The position numbers and the translations under genes are program-made. A DNA stretch of 64,000 nucleotides from Deinococcus aestuarii (GTDB taxonomy: Bacteria > Deinococcota > Deinococci > Deinococcales > Deinococcaceae). A model generated the notes under the pieces. The model searched no databases. It was given only the letters and a program-made list of their open reading frames with translations, and had not been told where the DNA came from. Positions 35,939-48,567 of the stretch are shown here, one piece after another (within the stretch, counting starts at the first letter, position 1; each line of letters begins with the position of its first letter). The stretch lies in contig NZ_JAHKSN010000002.1 in assembly GCF_018863415.1 (NCBI RefSeq), positions 496,001 to 560,000 on the forward strand, written 5' to 3'.

Positions 35939-38398
35939 TCACTTCTCCCGGATGCTCCAGCCCTGCGCGCGAACGGCCCCGATGAGGCGGTCCATCACCG
36001 GGTCCACCTCGGCGTCCGTCAGCGTCCGCTGCCCCCGGAACACCAGCCGCACGGCGACGCTGCGCTGGCCTTCCGGGATAGGGGCACCCACGTACACGTC
36101 GAAGGGCTCGACACTTTCGAGCCATTCTCCCGCCTCGCGCCGCAGCAGGGCGGCGACCTCGCCGTAACTCACGTCCCGGGGGGCGATCACGGCCAGGTCG
36201 CGCCACGCGGCGGGCGCCCGGCTGGGGTCGCGGAAGGTCCACGCGCGGCCCGGCAGCGGCAGGGCGGCCTCCAGCACGGAGGTGTCCCCCTTCAGGCCGA
36301 ACTCCCCCGCGATCTCGGGGTGCAGGGCGCCGAGCCAGCCGACACGCTCACCGTTCCAGACGACCTCCCCCGCAATTCCGGGATGGAGGGCGGGCGGCAC
36401 GGCGTCCCCGCGAAGCTGGCGGATGTCGAGGCTCGCCCCCAGACTGGACGCCAGCGCCTCCACCAGACCCCGGAAGGCGCTGAAGGACCCCGCCACCCCC
36501 GGCTGGTGCGTGTTCGCGGCAAGGGGGCCGCGCATCAGCAGACCGAGACGTTCCCGTTCCCCGTCCGCCGGGAAGACGCGCCCGATCTCGAAGATCAGGA
36601 CCCGCTCGCCCTTCGGGTGGGCCTGCGCGGCCCGGAGCAGGCTGGGGTAGAGGGCCGTGCGCATCCCGGTGCGGTCGGCAGTGAGGGGATTGCGGAGGCG
36701 GACGGTGGGCGTGGCGCTGCGGGCCTTTCCCGCCTCCTCGTCGCTGGTGAAGGTGTAGGTCACGACCTCCTGGAAGCCCAGGCCGGACAGGGCGCGGCGG
36801 AGGGTCGTTCTCGCCGCACTCTCCCGCTCCGCGCCGAGGTTGCTCTCGTGGACCCGCAGGTTCGGCAGCGTCTCGGGGAGGTCGCCGTAGCCGTGCAGCC
36901 GGGCCACCTCCTCGGCGAGGTCCTGCCAGATGCCCATGTCCACCCGCCAGGAGGGCGGCGTCACGGTCAGGCGGTCGCCCTCGCGCTCGACCCGGCAGCC
37001 CAGGCGGGTGAGGATGTCCGCCATCTCCCCCGTGCTCACCTCCATGCCGAGGAGGGCGCGAATCTGGTCCCCCGTCGCCTCGATGACTCCGGGAAGGTCG
37101 GGGGTGCCGACGAGGGTCGCGCCGGGGTGGGCCTGTCCGCCGCCGTGCTCGGCCAGCAGCCCCGCCACCCGGTCGGCGCCGCGCGGGGCGAGGAGGGGAT
37201 CGACGCCGCGCTCGTAGCGGTACACGGCGTCGGTCTTCAGGCCGAGCCTGGTACTCGTGCGCCTCAACAACACGGGGTCGAAGTGGGCGGACTCGATCAC
37301 CACGTCCGCCGTGTCTGGCCGCACATGCCCGTGGTCGCCGCCCACGACGCCCGCGATGCCGAGGACGCCCCGGCCCTGTTTGGGCTCCTTCGCCGTGGCG
37401 AAGGCTTCCATCACCGTCGGGATGTGGACCTCGCCCCCGTCGCGGATGAGGAGGTCTTCGGGGCCGACCGTGTGCTCGTTGCCCAGCAGGTCGCGCACGA
37501 TCTCGCCCTGACGGAGCCCGAAAGAGACGATGATCTGGTCGTCCGCCACGTCCCGGCGGTCGTAGAGGGCGGTGGGCTGGCCGAGTTCGAGCATCACGTA
37601 GTTGCTGGTGTCCACGATCAGGTCGATGGGGCGCATCCCGGCGAGCGTGAGGCGGCGCTGCATCCACAGGGGCGAGGGGCCGTTCTGCACGCCGCTCACG
37701 GTGCGGGCCGCGAAGTGGTCGCAGCCGAAACGAATCTTGCGGGAGGGGTCGCGCTCGATGGTCACCCCGCGCGGCGGCAGGGAGACGCGAATCTCGCCCT
37801 CACCACTGGGGCGCGGCCCGGCCTGCGGGGGCACGAGATCGAGTTTCAGGAACGCCGCAAGGTCCCGCGCGAGGCCGAGGGCGCTGAGCACGTCGGCGCG
37901 GTTGGGCGTGACCTCCACGTCGAGCACGGAGTCCGCCTGCCACACCTCGCGCATGGGGGTGCCGGGCGCCGCCGTCCCCGCCGGGAACAGCATCAGCCCC
38001 GCGCCGCTCTCGCCGACGCCGAGTTCCTTCGCGCTCGCGGCCATGCCCCAGGACTCGACGCCCTGCATCTGCCGGACGCCGTACTCCGTCTCGCCCAGCG
38101 TCGTTCCGGGCGAGACGAGGGCGACCATCGTTCCGGCGGGGAGGCCGACGGCGTTGGGGGCCCCGGAGGCGATGGTGCGCGGGCCGTGCGGCCCCACGTC
38201 GAGCGAGAGCCGGGTGAGGGCCGTTCCTTCGATGGGCTCGGCAGCGGTGACGGCGACGAGGAGAACACCTTCGGGAGGGGCAGGGACTTCCTCGATCCCC
38301 TCCAGCGGCAGGCCCATGCCCGCGAGGATGGGTTCGAGGTTGGGGGCGGGGGGGAGCCCAGGGAGGAGTTCTTGGAGCCAGGAGTGGGGAAGTTTCAT
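35939..38398 (-). CDS. pheT: Phenylalanyl-tRNA synthetase beta subunit
   Basis: An 819-aa subunit of the (alpha-beta)2 enzyme. Starts KLPHSWLQELLP; tRNA-binding OB-like EMAP domain about 40-150; B3/B4 editing region about 200-380; B5 domain about 395-470; ferredoxin-fold anticodon-binding domain at the end (RDLAVIAPRDVSYGEV, VAVRLVFRGQRTLTDAEV). TPNRADVLSALGLARD and YRYERGVDPLLAPR are family motifs. Lies 202 nt behind pheS on the same strand. Confidence 0.97.
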   Translation of the reverse strand: MKLPHSWLQELLPGLPPAPNLEPILAGMGLPLEGIEEVPAPPEGVLLVAVTAAEPIEGTALTRLSLDVGPHGPRTIASGAPNAVGLPAGTMVALVSPGTTLGETEYGVRQMQGVESWGMAASAKELGVGESGAGLMLFPAGTAAPGTPMREVWQADSVLDVEVTPNRADVLSALGLARDLAAFLKLDLVPPQAGPRPSGEGEIRVSLPPRGVTIERDPSRKIRFGCDHFAARTVSGVQNGPSPLWMQRRLTLAGMRPIDLIVDTSNYVMLELGQPTALYDRRDVADDQIIVSFGLRQGEIVRDLLGNEHTVGPEDLLIRDGGEVHIPTVMEAFATAKEPKQGRGVLGIAGVVGGDHGHVRPDTADVVIESAHFDPVLLRRTSTRLGLKTDAVYRYERGVDPLLAPRGADRVAGLLAEHGGGQAHPGATLVGTPDLPGVIEATGDQIRALLGMEVSTGEMADILTRLGCRVEREGDRLTVTPPSWRVDMGIWQDLAEEVARLHGYGDLPETLPNLRVHESNLGAERESAARTTLRRALSGLGFQEVVTYTFTSDEEAGKARSATPTVRLRNPLTADRTGMRTALYPSLLRAAQAHPKGERVLIFEIGRVFPADGERERLGLLMRGPLAANTHQPGVAGSFSAFRGLVEALASSLGASLDIRQLRGDAVPPALHPGIAGEVVWNGERVGWLGALHPEIAGEFGLKGDTSVLEAALPLPGRAWTFRDPSRAPAAWRDLAVIAPRDVSYGEVAALLRREAGEWLESVEPFDVYVGAPIPEGQRSVAVRLVFRGQRTLTDAEVDPVMDRLIGAVRAQGWSIREK

Positions 38399-38600
38399 GG
38401 GGGGACCTCGGGGGGAAGGGGGTTGGCAGACTGGACGCGCTGGTGGTCGCCCGCGTTACCCCCCTCCCCGACCCTTCCCCACAAGGAGGGAGGGAGAGAA
38501 AAGCTCAAGCTCTGGCGTTCCTGCTCCTCCCCCCTCGTGGGGGACTGGTACAGCTCGCACCGCGAGAGGCCGGGAGGAGGGGTACGCGGCGAAGGAAGAC
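38399..38600. other. pheS-pheT spacer
   Basis: A 202-bp gap between pheS and pheT filled with G/C-run sequence (CCCTCCCC and GGAGGG blocks). Unusually long for genes normally fused in one operon. I see no promoter with a good -35. Confidence 0.4.
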
Positions 38601-39750
<1,150 letters not shown>

Positions 39751-39756
39751 GGGGTC

Positions 39757-39785
39757 AGGGTAGCGGGCGCGGGGGTGGGGGTCAA
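39757..39785 (-). promoter_or_regulatory. pheS promoter
   Basis: On the minus strand TTGACC (39780-39785), exactly 17 nt, TACCCT (39757-39762). A good match to the vegetative consensus. Confidence 0.7.
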
Positions 39786-39859
39786 CCGGCCGCAGGGCGC
39801 AGACCCCGGTTCGTCTCGAACAGGCAGCGGCGCTTTCGCCCCCTCGCTCCTGTGCCACC

Positions 39860-41356
<1,497 letters not shown>

Positions 41357-41431
41357 AACCCCTCTTTCCCACGTCCCCATTGCGGAGACAAGTCCCCAAT
41401 CCCCCTCACCCCGCAGTGTTACCGTACCCCC

Positions 41432-42664
41432 ATGACGAGCACCGCCGAGAAACCCGACCTCGCCGTCCGCGACACGGCGGTCTTCGACCTGATCGAGCAG
41501 GAGGCCGAGCGTCAGCGCGTGGGGCTGGAGCTGATCGCCTCCGAGAACTTCACCTCCGCCGCCGTGCGCGAGGCGCAGGGGAGCGTGCTGACGAACAAGT
41601 ACGCGGAAGGGTATCCCGGCAAACGCTGGTACGGCGGCTGCGAGGTCGTCGATCAGGTGGAGCGCCTCGCCATCGAGCGGGTGAAGGAACTGTTCGGCGC
41701 CGAGTGGGCGAACGTGCAGCCGCACTCCGGCTCCAGCGCGAACCTCGCCGTCTACAACGCGCTGATCGAGCCGGGGGACACCGTGCTGGGCATGGACCTC
41801 TCGCACGGCGGGCACCTGACGCACGGGAACCCGGTGAACTTCTCCGGCCTGCGGTACAAGATCGTCGGGTACAAGGTGAACCCCGAGACGGAACTCATCG
41901 ACATGGAGGAGGTGCGCCGCCTCGCCCACGAGCACAGGCCCAAGATGATCATCGCGGGGGCGAGCGCGTACAGCCGGATCATCGACTTCGCGGCCTTCCG
42001 GGAGGTGGCGGACGAGGTGGGGGCGATCCTCTTCGCGGACATCGCGCACATCGCCGGGCTGATCGCGGCGGGCGTGCACCCGGGCGCGCTGCCGCACGCG
42101 CACGTGGTCGCCTCGACGACGCACAAGACGCTGCGGGGGCCACGCGGCGGGATCATCCTCAGCAACGACGTGGAACTCGGCGCGAAGATCGACCGGGCCG
42201 TCTTCCCCGGTTACCAGGGCGGGCCGCTGGAGCACGTGATCGCCGCGAAGGCGGTGGCGTTCGGGGAGGCGCTGCGGCCCGAGTTCAGGGAGTACAGCGC
42301 GCAGGTCATCAGGAACGCGCAGGCGCTCGCCAAAGCGTTTCAGGACCGGGGCTACCGGGTCGTCTCCGGCGGCACCGACAACCACCTCTTCGTCCTCGAC
42401 CTGCGCCCGCAGGGGCTCAACGGCACCAAGGCGACGAAGCGGCTGGACGCCAACGCGATCACCATCTCCAAGTCCACGCTGCCCTACGACACGGAAAAGA
42501 TTCTGCACGGGGGCGGCATCCGCCTCGGCACGCCCGCGGTGACGACGCGCGGCATGGGGGAAGAGGACATGCCCAGGATCGCGGACCTGATCGACCGGGC
42601 GCTGGGGGGCGAGGACGTGAAGGCAGAGGTCCACGCCTTCGCCGGGGGTTTCCCGCTGCCCTGA
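41432..42664 (+). CDS. glyA: Serine hydroxymethyltransferase
   Basis: A 410-aa PLP enzyme interconverting serine and glycine with tetrahydrofolate. [51 protein letters not shown], and the PLP Lys in [16 protein letters not shown] are diagnostic. The ATG follows TACCGT by 6 nt (41420-41425), predicting a leaderless message. Confidence 0.98.
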   Translation: MTSTAEKPDLAVRDTAVFDLIEQEAERQRVGLELIASENFTSAAVREAQGSVLTNKYAEGYPGKRWYGGCEVVDQVERLAIERVKELFGAEWANVQPHSGSSANLAVYNALIEPGDTVLGMDLSHGGHLTHGNPVNFSGLRYKIVGYKVNPETELIDMEEVRRLAHEHRPKMIIAGASAYSRIIDFAAFREVADEVGAILFADIAHIAGLIAAGVHPGALPHAHVVASTTHKTLRGPRGGIILSNDVELGAKIDRAVFPGYQGGPLEHVIAAKAVAFGEALRPEFREYSAQVIRNAQALAKAFQDRGYRVVSGGTDNHLFVLDLRPQGLNGTKATKRLDANAITISKSTLPYDTEKILHGGGIRLGTPAVTTRGMGEEDMPRIADLIDRALGGEDVKAEVHAFAGGFPLP

Positions 42665-42758
42665 GCACGGGTGCGTTCCGGGCGGTCCTCCTGCACTGGG
42701 GGCCGCCCGTTCTTTTGCCTCACAGCCTTTCCGACGACCCGGCCCGTACGCTGGGGGC

Positions 42759-43907
42759 ATGGCAGGCTCCCTTCCACCCCGGACGACCGCGGTGCCCGGC
42801 GCCGGGCAGGCGACCTCGGTGGCCGACCTGACCCTCGGGCTCACGCGCCTGGGACTCACGGCCCCGGACCTGGGGAGCGCGATGCGGCCCGCCCTCGACG
42901 CGCTGGTGGAGCGCACCGCCGCCGTGGGGGCGGGGTACTTCCAGTTGCGGGAGGGCACCCTGACCTTCCACGCGCGGGCGGCGAGCGGGGCGATGCCCGC
43001 GGGGCCCGTGATGGAGGCGCTGCTCGCCCACGGGCTGCCCGCCGACCTGCCGCTGCTGCGGGCGCTGGCGGGGACCCAGGGGGCGCTGTTCTTCGGGGAC
43101 ACGCGCGGGCACCCCGAGGCGGCGGGCTTTCCGGAACTGGGGGTGCTGGCCCTGACCGCCGCGCCCATCCACGACGGGGGCGGGCGGCTCGTCGGGGCGC
43201 TGCTCTCGCACACCTTCACGCCGCACGGGTGGGCCCAGGAGGAGCGGGCCCTCTTCGCGGGCGTGACCGGGCTGCTCTCGCTCGTCGCCGCCCGCCTCGA
43301 CGCCGAGGAACGCGAGCAGGCCGCCCACGAGGGGGCGCTGCGGGTCCTGGGCCTGACCCTGGAGGCCCGCGACGCCGAGACGCAGGGCCACACCGACCGG
43401 GTGACGGCGCTCGCCGTGCGGCTGGGCGCGCTTCTCGGCCTGCGGGATTCGGCGCTGCGGGCCCTGCGCTGGGGGGCCTACCTCCACGACCTCGGCAAGA
43501 TCAGCATTCCCGACGCCATCTTGCACCACCCCGGGCGCCTGGACCCGTCCGCCCGCGCCCGGATGGAGGAGCACGTCCTCGACGGGGCGCGGCTCGCGGA
43601 GCAACTGCCCTTTCTGCCGCGGGGGGCGCTCGACGTGATCCTTTCGCACCACGAGTGGTGGAACGGGGGGGGCTACCCGCGCGGGCTGGCGGGCGAGGCG
43701 ATTCCCCTGGGCGCGCGCATCTTCGCCCCCTGCGACGTGTACGACGCCCTGGTGAGCGAGCGGCCCTACAAGCGCGCCTGGACCCACGCGGAGGCCGTGG
43801 GTTACCTGGAGGAGGGAAGCGGCACCCAGTTCGACCCGGCGGTGGTGGCGGCGTTCGTGCGGGTGCTGACGGGGGACGGCCTCCTTACCCCGCCCCCGTC
43901 AGCGTGA
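42759..43907 (+). CDS. GAF / HD-GYP cyclic-di-GMP phosphodiesterase
   Basis: A 382-aa signalling protein: a GAF-like sensory region (about 25-190) and an HD-GYP domain (about 195-375) with [34 protein letters not shown] (HD), and [20 protein letters not shown] (GYP). It should degrade c-di-GMP, opposing the GGDEF protein at 17882. TACGCT is 6 nt before the ATG. Its last 23 nt overlap the convergent metallophosphoesterase gene. Confidence 0.94.
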   Translation: MAGSLPPRTTAVPGAGQATSVADLTLGLTRLGLTAPDLGSAMRPALDALVERTAAVGAGYFQLREGTLTFHARAASGAMPAGPVMEALLAHGLPADLPLLRALAGTQGALFFGDTRGHPEAAGFPELGVLALTAAPIHDGGGRLVGALLSHTFTPHGWAQEERALFAGVTGLLSLVAARLDAEEREQAAHEGALRVLGLTLEARDAETQGHTDRVTALAVRLGALLGLRDSALRALRWGAYLHDLGKISIPDAILHHPGRLDPSARARMEEHVLDGARLAEQLPFLPRGALDVILSHHEWWNGGGYPRGLAGEAIPLGARIFAPCDVYDALVSERPYKRAWTHAEAVGYLEEGSGTQFDPAVVAAFVRVLTGDGLLTPPPSA

Positions 43908-44772
43908 GCACGGTGACCTCGGGCGCGCAGAGGTTGCGGATGGGCACGCCGCTCGTGCCCAGGCCGCGGCTGACGTAGGCGGGACTCCCAAACGCGCCGC
44001 GCACCCAGCCCATCGCGTACCGCTGCCCGTAACGGCTGGGCACGTGCACGGCGCCGACCAGCGGCAGACGAATCTGGCCCCCGTGGGTGTGCCCGCACAG
44101 GGTCAGGCCGACGTGAGCAGGCAGCTCGGGCAGCACGTCCGGGTTGTGGGTCAGGAGCAGGGTGGCGCGGTCCCCGGCCCCCGCCAGGGCCGCCGCCGGG
44201 TCGGCGTCGCGTTGCCAGAAGTCGTTCACGCCGCCCAGCCAGAGGTCATCCCGCACGGCCCGCCCCGTGTTCACGAGCAGGGTAACGCCCGCGCGGGCGA
44301 AGTCGGCGGTCAACTGCTCGCGCCTCTCCTCCCAGTCGGGGCGGGCGCGGCCTCCCCGGCGCGAGTCGCGGCGCCCGAAGGAGTCGTAGTCGTGGTTGCC
44401 CCACACGCCGTACACGCCCAGCGGCGCGCGCAGCCGGGCGAGTTCGGGAAAGAGGGCGGCGGGCGAGTCGCCGGAAGGGAGGTCAAGGAGATCGCCCCCC
44501 AGCAGCACGAGGTCGGGGCGCTCGGCGTTCGCGGCGTCCACCCAGGCGCGCACGCTTCCGGGGCCGACGTACAGCCCGTAGTGCAGGTCGGTGAGGAAGG
44601 CGGCACGCAGGGGAGAACGCAGGCCCGGCAGGCTCGCCTGCTCCCGCGTCACGCCGAAGGCATAGGCCTGGGCCGCACCCACTCCGCCGAGGGCGCCCAG
44701 GGCCGCGCCGCCGCCGAGCAGGCCGCGCAGCACCCGGCGGCGGGTGACGGGGGGGGAGTCGGGGCGGGTCAT
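43885..44772 (-). CDS. Exported metallophosphoesterase (Tat signal)
   Basis: A 295-aa calcineurin-like phosphoesterase. Twin-arginine-like signal [19 protein letters not shown] at the N-terminus, then metal ligands [33 protein letters not shown] and LCGHTHGGQ. Resembles YkuE-type UDP-lipid or phosphodiester hydrolases acting outside the cytoplasm. The ATG at 44772 has TACCCT 7 nt upstream. Confidence 0.92.
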   Translation of the reverse strand: MTRPDSPPVTRRRVLRGLLGGGAALGALGGVGAAQAYAFGVTREQASLPGLRSPLRAAFLTDLHYGLYVGPGSVRAWVDAANAERPDLVLLGGDLLDLPSGDSPAALFPELARLRAPLGVYGVWGNHDYDSFGRRDSRRGGRARPDWEERREQLTADFARAGVTLLVNTGRAVRDDLWLGGVNDFWQRDADPAAALAGAGDRATLLLTHNPDVLPELPAHVGLTLCGHTHGGQIRLPLVGAVHVPSRYGQRYAMGWVRGAFGSPAYVSRGLGTSGVPIRNLCAPEVTVLTLTGAG

Positions 44773-44903
44773 GGACTCCAGGGTAGGGCAGGGGGGCGCG
44801 GGAAGGGCGGCGTCATCTCCCCCCCATCCCAGCAGACGCGGGGGCGGGGGGCATCCCCCCAAAGGGGGAGGCGTTCCGTGCTCAGCCGGGTAGACTGGCG
44901 GGC

Positions 44904-45170
44904 ATGACGTGGGCGGGAGAGGTGCTGGTGGTGGACGTGCTCGACGAGGACGCGGGCCTGGCGGACGTGGAGGACACGCGGGGCCGCACCTTCCAGCTTC
45001 CGGCGGAGTGGCTGCCGGAGGTGCGCGACGGGGCGGCCTACCGGGTGAGCGTGACCGGGCGGGGCGTGGACTTCACCCCCGACCCGGACGGCGCGCGCCT
45101 CCTGCGCGAACGCAGCAAGCAGACCCTGCTCGACTTCAGCGACGCGCCGGATGGCCGGGAGGGCGCGTGA
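44904..45170 (+). CDS. DUF3006-like small protein
   Basis: An 88-aa protein: a small beta domain ([50 protein letters not shown]) and an acidic-basic helix ([17 protein letters not shown]), the layout of DUF3006. Function unknown. TAGACT is 7 nt before the ATG. The stop overlaps the next gene (GTGA). Confidence 0.7.
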   Translation: MTWAGEVLVVDVLDEDAGLADVEDTRGRTFQLPAEWLPEVRDGAAYRVSVTGRGVDFTPDPDGARLLRERSKQTLLDFSDAPDGREGA

Positions 45171-45985
45171 ACAGGCCCGTCGTCATCATCCCGGACCTGC
45201 ACGGGCGGGCGGACCTCCTTGCGGCGGCGGTGGGGTACGCGGCGGACACTTTCGGGCCGGACACGCACTTCCTGAGCCTGGGGGACGCCATCGACCGGGG
45301 GCTGCACAGCGTGGACTGCGCCGAACTCCTGCTCGACCTGCACCGCCAGGGCCGGGCGACCCTGCTGATGGGCAACCACGAGCGGATGGCCTGGGAGGGG
45401 TTGAAGTGGTACCGCCGCTTTCAGGAGACGGGCGACCCCGGCGACTACCGCCGCGCGCTGGAGGGCTTCCGCTGGTGGATGGGCAACGGCGGCGAGAGCG
45501 TGCGCCGAGAGCTCGGCGGGCTGACCCTGGAACGCTTCCCCGCCCCCCTCGCCGAGTACCTGGATGTGCTGCGCCGGGTGGTGTACGTCACCGCGAGCGG
45601 CGAGGTCGTGGGGGAGCCGCCCGCCGGGCTGAGCGTGCTCGTGGCGCACGCGAGCCCGCCCGTGCCGCACCGCCAGTACCCCAATCCCGAGGCGGCGGCG
45701 CTGTGGCTGCGGCCCTTCGACGGGCCCTTCCCGCTGCCCTCCGGGGTGACCTACAGCGTGCACGGGCACACGCCCGTCCAGGCCCCGGTGCAGGTGGACC
45801 GCCACGTCTACCTCGACCTGGGGGCCTACGAGACCGGGCGGCTCGCCCTGCTGCCGGTGAACGTGCTCTCGCCCCCGCCCGTCACCATCCTGTATGGTCC
45901 GGGGGACCCCGGGGCGGCGCGGCGGTACGCGGCCTTCGGGGAGGCGCTGCCCACGCGGCCCGTGCCCCTGCCCGCCGCCTACTGA
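45167..45985 (+). CDS. Cytoplasmic PPP-type metallophosphatase
   Basis: A 272-aa phosphoesterase of the PPP/ApaH-like type: VVIIPDLHGRADLL (D-x-H), LSLGDAIDRGL (GDxxDRG), LLMGNHERMAW (GNHE), AHASPPVP and SVHGHTPVQ. It could act on phosphoproteins or dinucleoside polyphosphates. The GTG start overlaps the DUF3006-like gene, and a CHAD gene follows 38 nt later. Confidence 0.9.
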   Translation: MNRPVVIIPDLHGRADLLAAAVGYAADTFGPDTHFLSLGDAIDRGLHSVDCAELLLDLHRQGRATLLMGNHERMAWEGLKWYRRFQETGDPGDYRRALEGFRWWMGNGGESVRRELGGLTLERFPAPLAEYLDVLRRVVYVTASGEVVGEPPAGLSVLVAHASPPVPHRQYPNPEAAALWLRPFDGPFPLPSGVTYSVHGHTPVQAPVQVDRHVYLDLGAYETGRLALLPVNVLSPPPVTILYGPGDPGAARRYAAFGEALPTRPVPLPAAY

Positions 45986-46023
45986 GCGCCCCCCGGCCGG
46001 GTGCTTTCTGGAGGGAGAGAGAC

Positions 46024-46803
46024 ATGACCAAACGCAGCCCCACCGCCGACCGGCTGGAGGAAGTCTGGCCCAGGCTCAGGGCCGGGGACCCGGGGGCCGT
46101 CCACGCCGCCCGCAAGCTCACCCGCCGCGCCCAGGCCGAGCTCCGCGTGGCCGGAGCGGGCGGCAAGGTGAGGCGCGCGTGGCGGGACCTGCGCCGCGCC
46201 GCCGCGCCCCTGCGCGACCACGACGTGGCCGGGGGCCACCTGCACGCTGCGCTCGTGGGGCTGGGCGCTCCGCCGCCGCTCCTCGACCGCTTCGACGCGG
46301 AATGGACCGCCCGCCGCGCTGGCCTGCTCGCCGGGACCGAGTGGCCCGCAAAACCCCCCGCCTACGACCTCAAGGGGGGCTGGAAGGGCCGCGCCCGCAA
46401 GCTCGCCGCCGGGGACGTGGACGAGCTGCTGGGGGAGGGCGAGGCCGCGCTCGCCTCCGAGGACACCCAGCCCTGGCACGACTGGCGCAAGAACCTCAAG
46501 CGTCACCGCTACACCCTCGACCTCCTCGGCGACGTGCCCACGCCGCTGACCGACGTGCTCGACGCCCTGGGCCGCCTCCAGGACACGGAAGTCACCACCG
46601 CGCTGCTGCGGGACGACCCGGCCCTCTCTGGACTGCTGGGCGAATTCCGCGACCAGCTCCTCGTGCGCGAGGCGGCGGCGGGCAAGGCGGCGCGGGCGTG
46701 GGTGCGGACCCTCTTCCCGGCCTTCTCCGAGGCCCTGCGGACGGCGGGCGAGGCGGACAAGAAGGGCAGGAAACAGGTCCCCGAGCCCGCCGCCCAGGCC
46801 TGA
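46024..46803 (+). CDS. CHAD-domain protein
   Basis: A 259-aa alpha-helical protein with conserved histidines and basic residues: VHAARKLTRRAQAELR near the start, LRDHDVAGGHL, and WHDWRKNLKRHRYTLDLLG in the second half. CHAD domains bind polyphosphate. GGAGGGAGAG lies upstream of the ATG at 46024. Together with the preceding phosphatase it suggests a polyphosphate or phosphoester context, which is inference. Confidence 0.85.
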   Translation: MTKRSPTADRLEEVWPRLRAGDPGAVHAARKLTRRAQAELRVAGAGGKVRRAWRDLRRAAAPLRDHDVAGGHLHAALVGLGAPPPLLDRFDAEWTARRAGLLAGTEWPAKPPAYDLKGGWKGRARKLAAGDVDELLGEGEAALASEDTQPWHDWRKNLKRHRYTLDLLGDVPTPLTDVLDALGRLQDTEVTTALLRDDPALSGLLGEFRDQLLVREAAAGKAARAWVRTLFPAFSEALRTAGEADKKGRKQVPEPAAQA

Positions 46804-46825
46804 CCTCCCCCGGGGAAGACTGGGA

Positions 46826-47473
46826 TCAGACCGAGGGAAGGCCCGCCAGCCACGCCTCCGCCTGCGCCAGCCCCTCCGGCGTGTCCACGTCGAGGAGGCG
46901 CGCGGCGGGGAAGGTGAGGGTGACGACCCCGGCCCGGTGATCCCGCAGGAGGGCGCGGGGGCCGTGGTCGGCGTCGGGCAGGCCCGGCAGCCCGGCGAGG
47001 AGGTCGGCGCGCAGAAGGTGGGGCGGCGCGCCGACGGTCTCCCCGCCCGGGTCGCCGTAGCGGGCGAGCACGGCGGGGGCGCCCGTCTCACGGAAGGCCC
47101 GCAGGAGGGCAGCGTGCAGGTCGGCCGTCACCAGCGGCATATCCCCCAGCGCGAAATTGGCCCCGGCGACCCCCGGCGGCAGCGCCTGCGCCGCCACCCG
47201 GAAAGACCCCAGCAGCCCCCGCGCCGGGTCGGGATTCACCGCGAAGGCGAAGGGCAGGTCGGCGAGCGCCGCGCGGACGCCCTCCCCCACCTCGCCCGGG
47301 GGCAGCACCGCGAGGAGGCCGTCGTGCCCGCCCCCCGCCAGCGCCAGCGCCGCGTGGCGCACGAGGGGCACGCCGCGCAGGGGTGCGAGCTGCTTGGGGC
47401 GGCCCATCCGGGTGCTCCGGCCCGCCGCCAGGAGGACACCCCAGACGGGCGGAGGGGGGCCGGGCGCGGACAT
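46826..47473 (-). CDS. mocA: MocA-type molybdenum cofactor nucleotidyltransferase
   Basis: A 215-aa NTP-transferase: LLAAGRSTRMGRPKQLAPL (the MobA/MocA signature), ALGDMPLVTADLHAALL, and DVDTPEGLAQAEAWL at the end. MocA adds CMP to molybdopterin for enzymes of the xanthine/CO dehydrogenase family; MobA (GMP) is the alternative. The divergent neighbour is a CoxG-like gene, which favours MocA. TAGACT is 6 nt before the ATG. Confidence 0.85.
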   Translation of the reverse strand: MSAPGPPPPVWGVLLAAGRSTRMGRPKQLAPLRGVPLVRHAALALAGGGHDGLLAVLPPGEVGEGVRAALADLPFAFAVNPDPARGLLGSFRVAAQALPPGVAGANFALGDMPLVTADLHAALLRAFRETGAPAVLARYGDPGGETVGAPPHLLRADLLAGLPGLPDADHGPRALLRDHRAGVVTLTFPAARLLDVDTPEGLAQAEAWLAGLPSV

Positions 47474-47622
47474 GGGGCGAGTCTAGCCCCTCCTCGTGCC
47501 CGGCACGGTCCCCCCACCGGGGCCACCCCCATCGGGCACAATGGAGGAAGCTTTACAATTCGTCCGAGCGGTCCCGGTGCCCCGCGGCGGGCACACCTCT
47601 CAGACATTTCCGGAGGTCATCC

Positions 47623-48087
47623 ATGAAACTCAACTACAGCGGTCAGGAGCAGGTGCAGGCCCCCCCGGCGGCGGTGTGGGCCTTCGTGCAGGACCCCGAG
47701 CGGGTGGCGCGCTGCCTGCCCGACGTGCAGGAGGTCGTCGTCCACGACCAGACCCACATGGACGCGACCGTGCAGGTCGGGGTGGGCATGGTGCGCGGCA
47801 AGTTCAAGTTCAAGATCGAGGTCTTGCCCGACGAGGCGCAAAACCGGGTGAACGTCAAGGTGCAGGGCGGCGGCCTGGGCAGCGTGGTGGACCTGACGGC
47901 GGGGGCGACCGTCCAGGACAACGGCGACGGCACGACCACCCTCGACTGGACGGGCGACGCCACCATGCGCGGGCCGGTCGCCACGGTGGGCGGGCGCGTG
48001 CTCGACGCCCAGGCGCAAAAGCTCATCCAGAAGACCTTCCAGAACATGAGCACGCAGGTGGGCGAGCAGTCGGGCACGCCCGCCTGA
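47623..48087 (+). CDS. CoxG-family SRPBCC protein
   Basis: A 154-aa START/SRPBCC-fold protein: MKLNYSGQEQVQAPPAAVWA, DPERVARCLPDVQEV, KFKFKIEVLP, and the terminal VGGRVLDAQAQKLIQKTF, matching the CO-dehydrogenase subunit G family. CoxG proteins accompany molybdenum hydroxylases and may recruit maturation factors to the membrane. Here it stands divergent from mocA. Confidence 0.9.
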   Translation: MKLNYSGQEQVQAPPAAVWAFVQDPERVARCLPDVQEVVVHDQTHMDATVQVGVGMVRGKFKFKIEVLPDEAQNRVNVKVQGGGLGSVVDLTAGATVQDNGDGTTTLDWTGDATMRGPVATVGGRVLDAQAQKLIQKTFQNMSTQVGEQSGTPA

Positions 48088-48109
48088 CCCCAGCAAGCCT
48101 TGTCCGGGA

Positions 48110-48154
48110 AAGCGGCGCCGCCCCGTCTCCAGCTCGGAGGGGGCGGCGCCGCTT
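48110..48154. terminator. Bidirectional terminator hairpin with 15-bp stem
   Basis: AAGCGGCGCCGCCCC-type arm starting at 48110 and its perfect complement ending at 48154, around a 15-nt loop. It lies between convergent genes ending at 48087 and 48167. Only short T runs follow. Confidence 0.7.
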
Positions 48155-48166
48155 GCTCAAAGCGGG

Positions 48167-48454
48167 TCAGGTCGTGGGGTGGGGTGCCCGGTCGGGAGCG
48201 GGGGCCGGGCGCACCCGCAGCACTCCGCTGAAGAACCCGGCGACGCTCGCCAGGGCGACGAAGAGCCACAGCAGCCGCGCGGGGGTGGGGTCGAGCAGCG
48301 CCCCGAGCCACACGGCTCCCAGCGAGACGGCGGCGTGGGCGAGGACGGGCGTCAGGGGGAGGCGGCGCGCGTGATGCAGGGCCGCCCCGCGTGCGCCGAA
48401 GTGCAGCCCGGAGGCCGCCACCATCAGCACGCAGAGCAGGAAGGGCACAGTCAT
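48167..48454 (-). CDS. Small membrane protein of unknown function
   Basis: A 95-aa protein with three hydrophobic segments (PFLLCVLMVAASGLHFG, PVLAHAAVSLGAVWLGALL, LLWLFVALASVAGFFSGVL). No family recognised. TACCCT is 6 nt before the ATG (48461-48466), which supports the start. Confidence 0.65.
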   Translation of the reverse strand: MTVPFLLCVLMVAASGLHFGARGAALHHARRLPLTPVLAHAAVSLGAVWLGALLDPTPARLLWLFVALASVAGFFSGVLRVRPAPAPDRAPHPTT

Positions 48455-48567
48455 GGCCCAAGGGTAGAGAGGCGGCTGTCACCCGTCCCTCACCCGCGCC
48501 AGGATGGATGGAAACTAAAGGGAAGGACCGCTCTGTTTGACCCCATGAGGCATGCGTTCCGCGCCAC

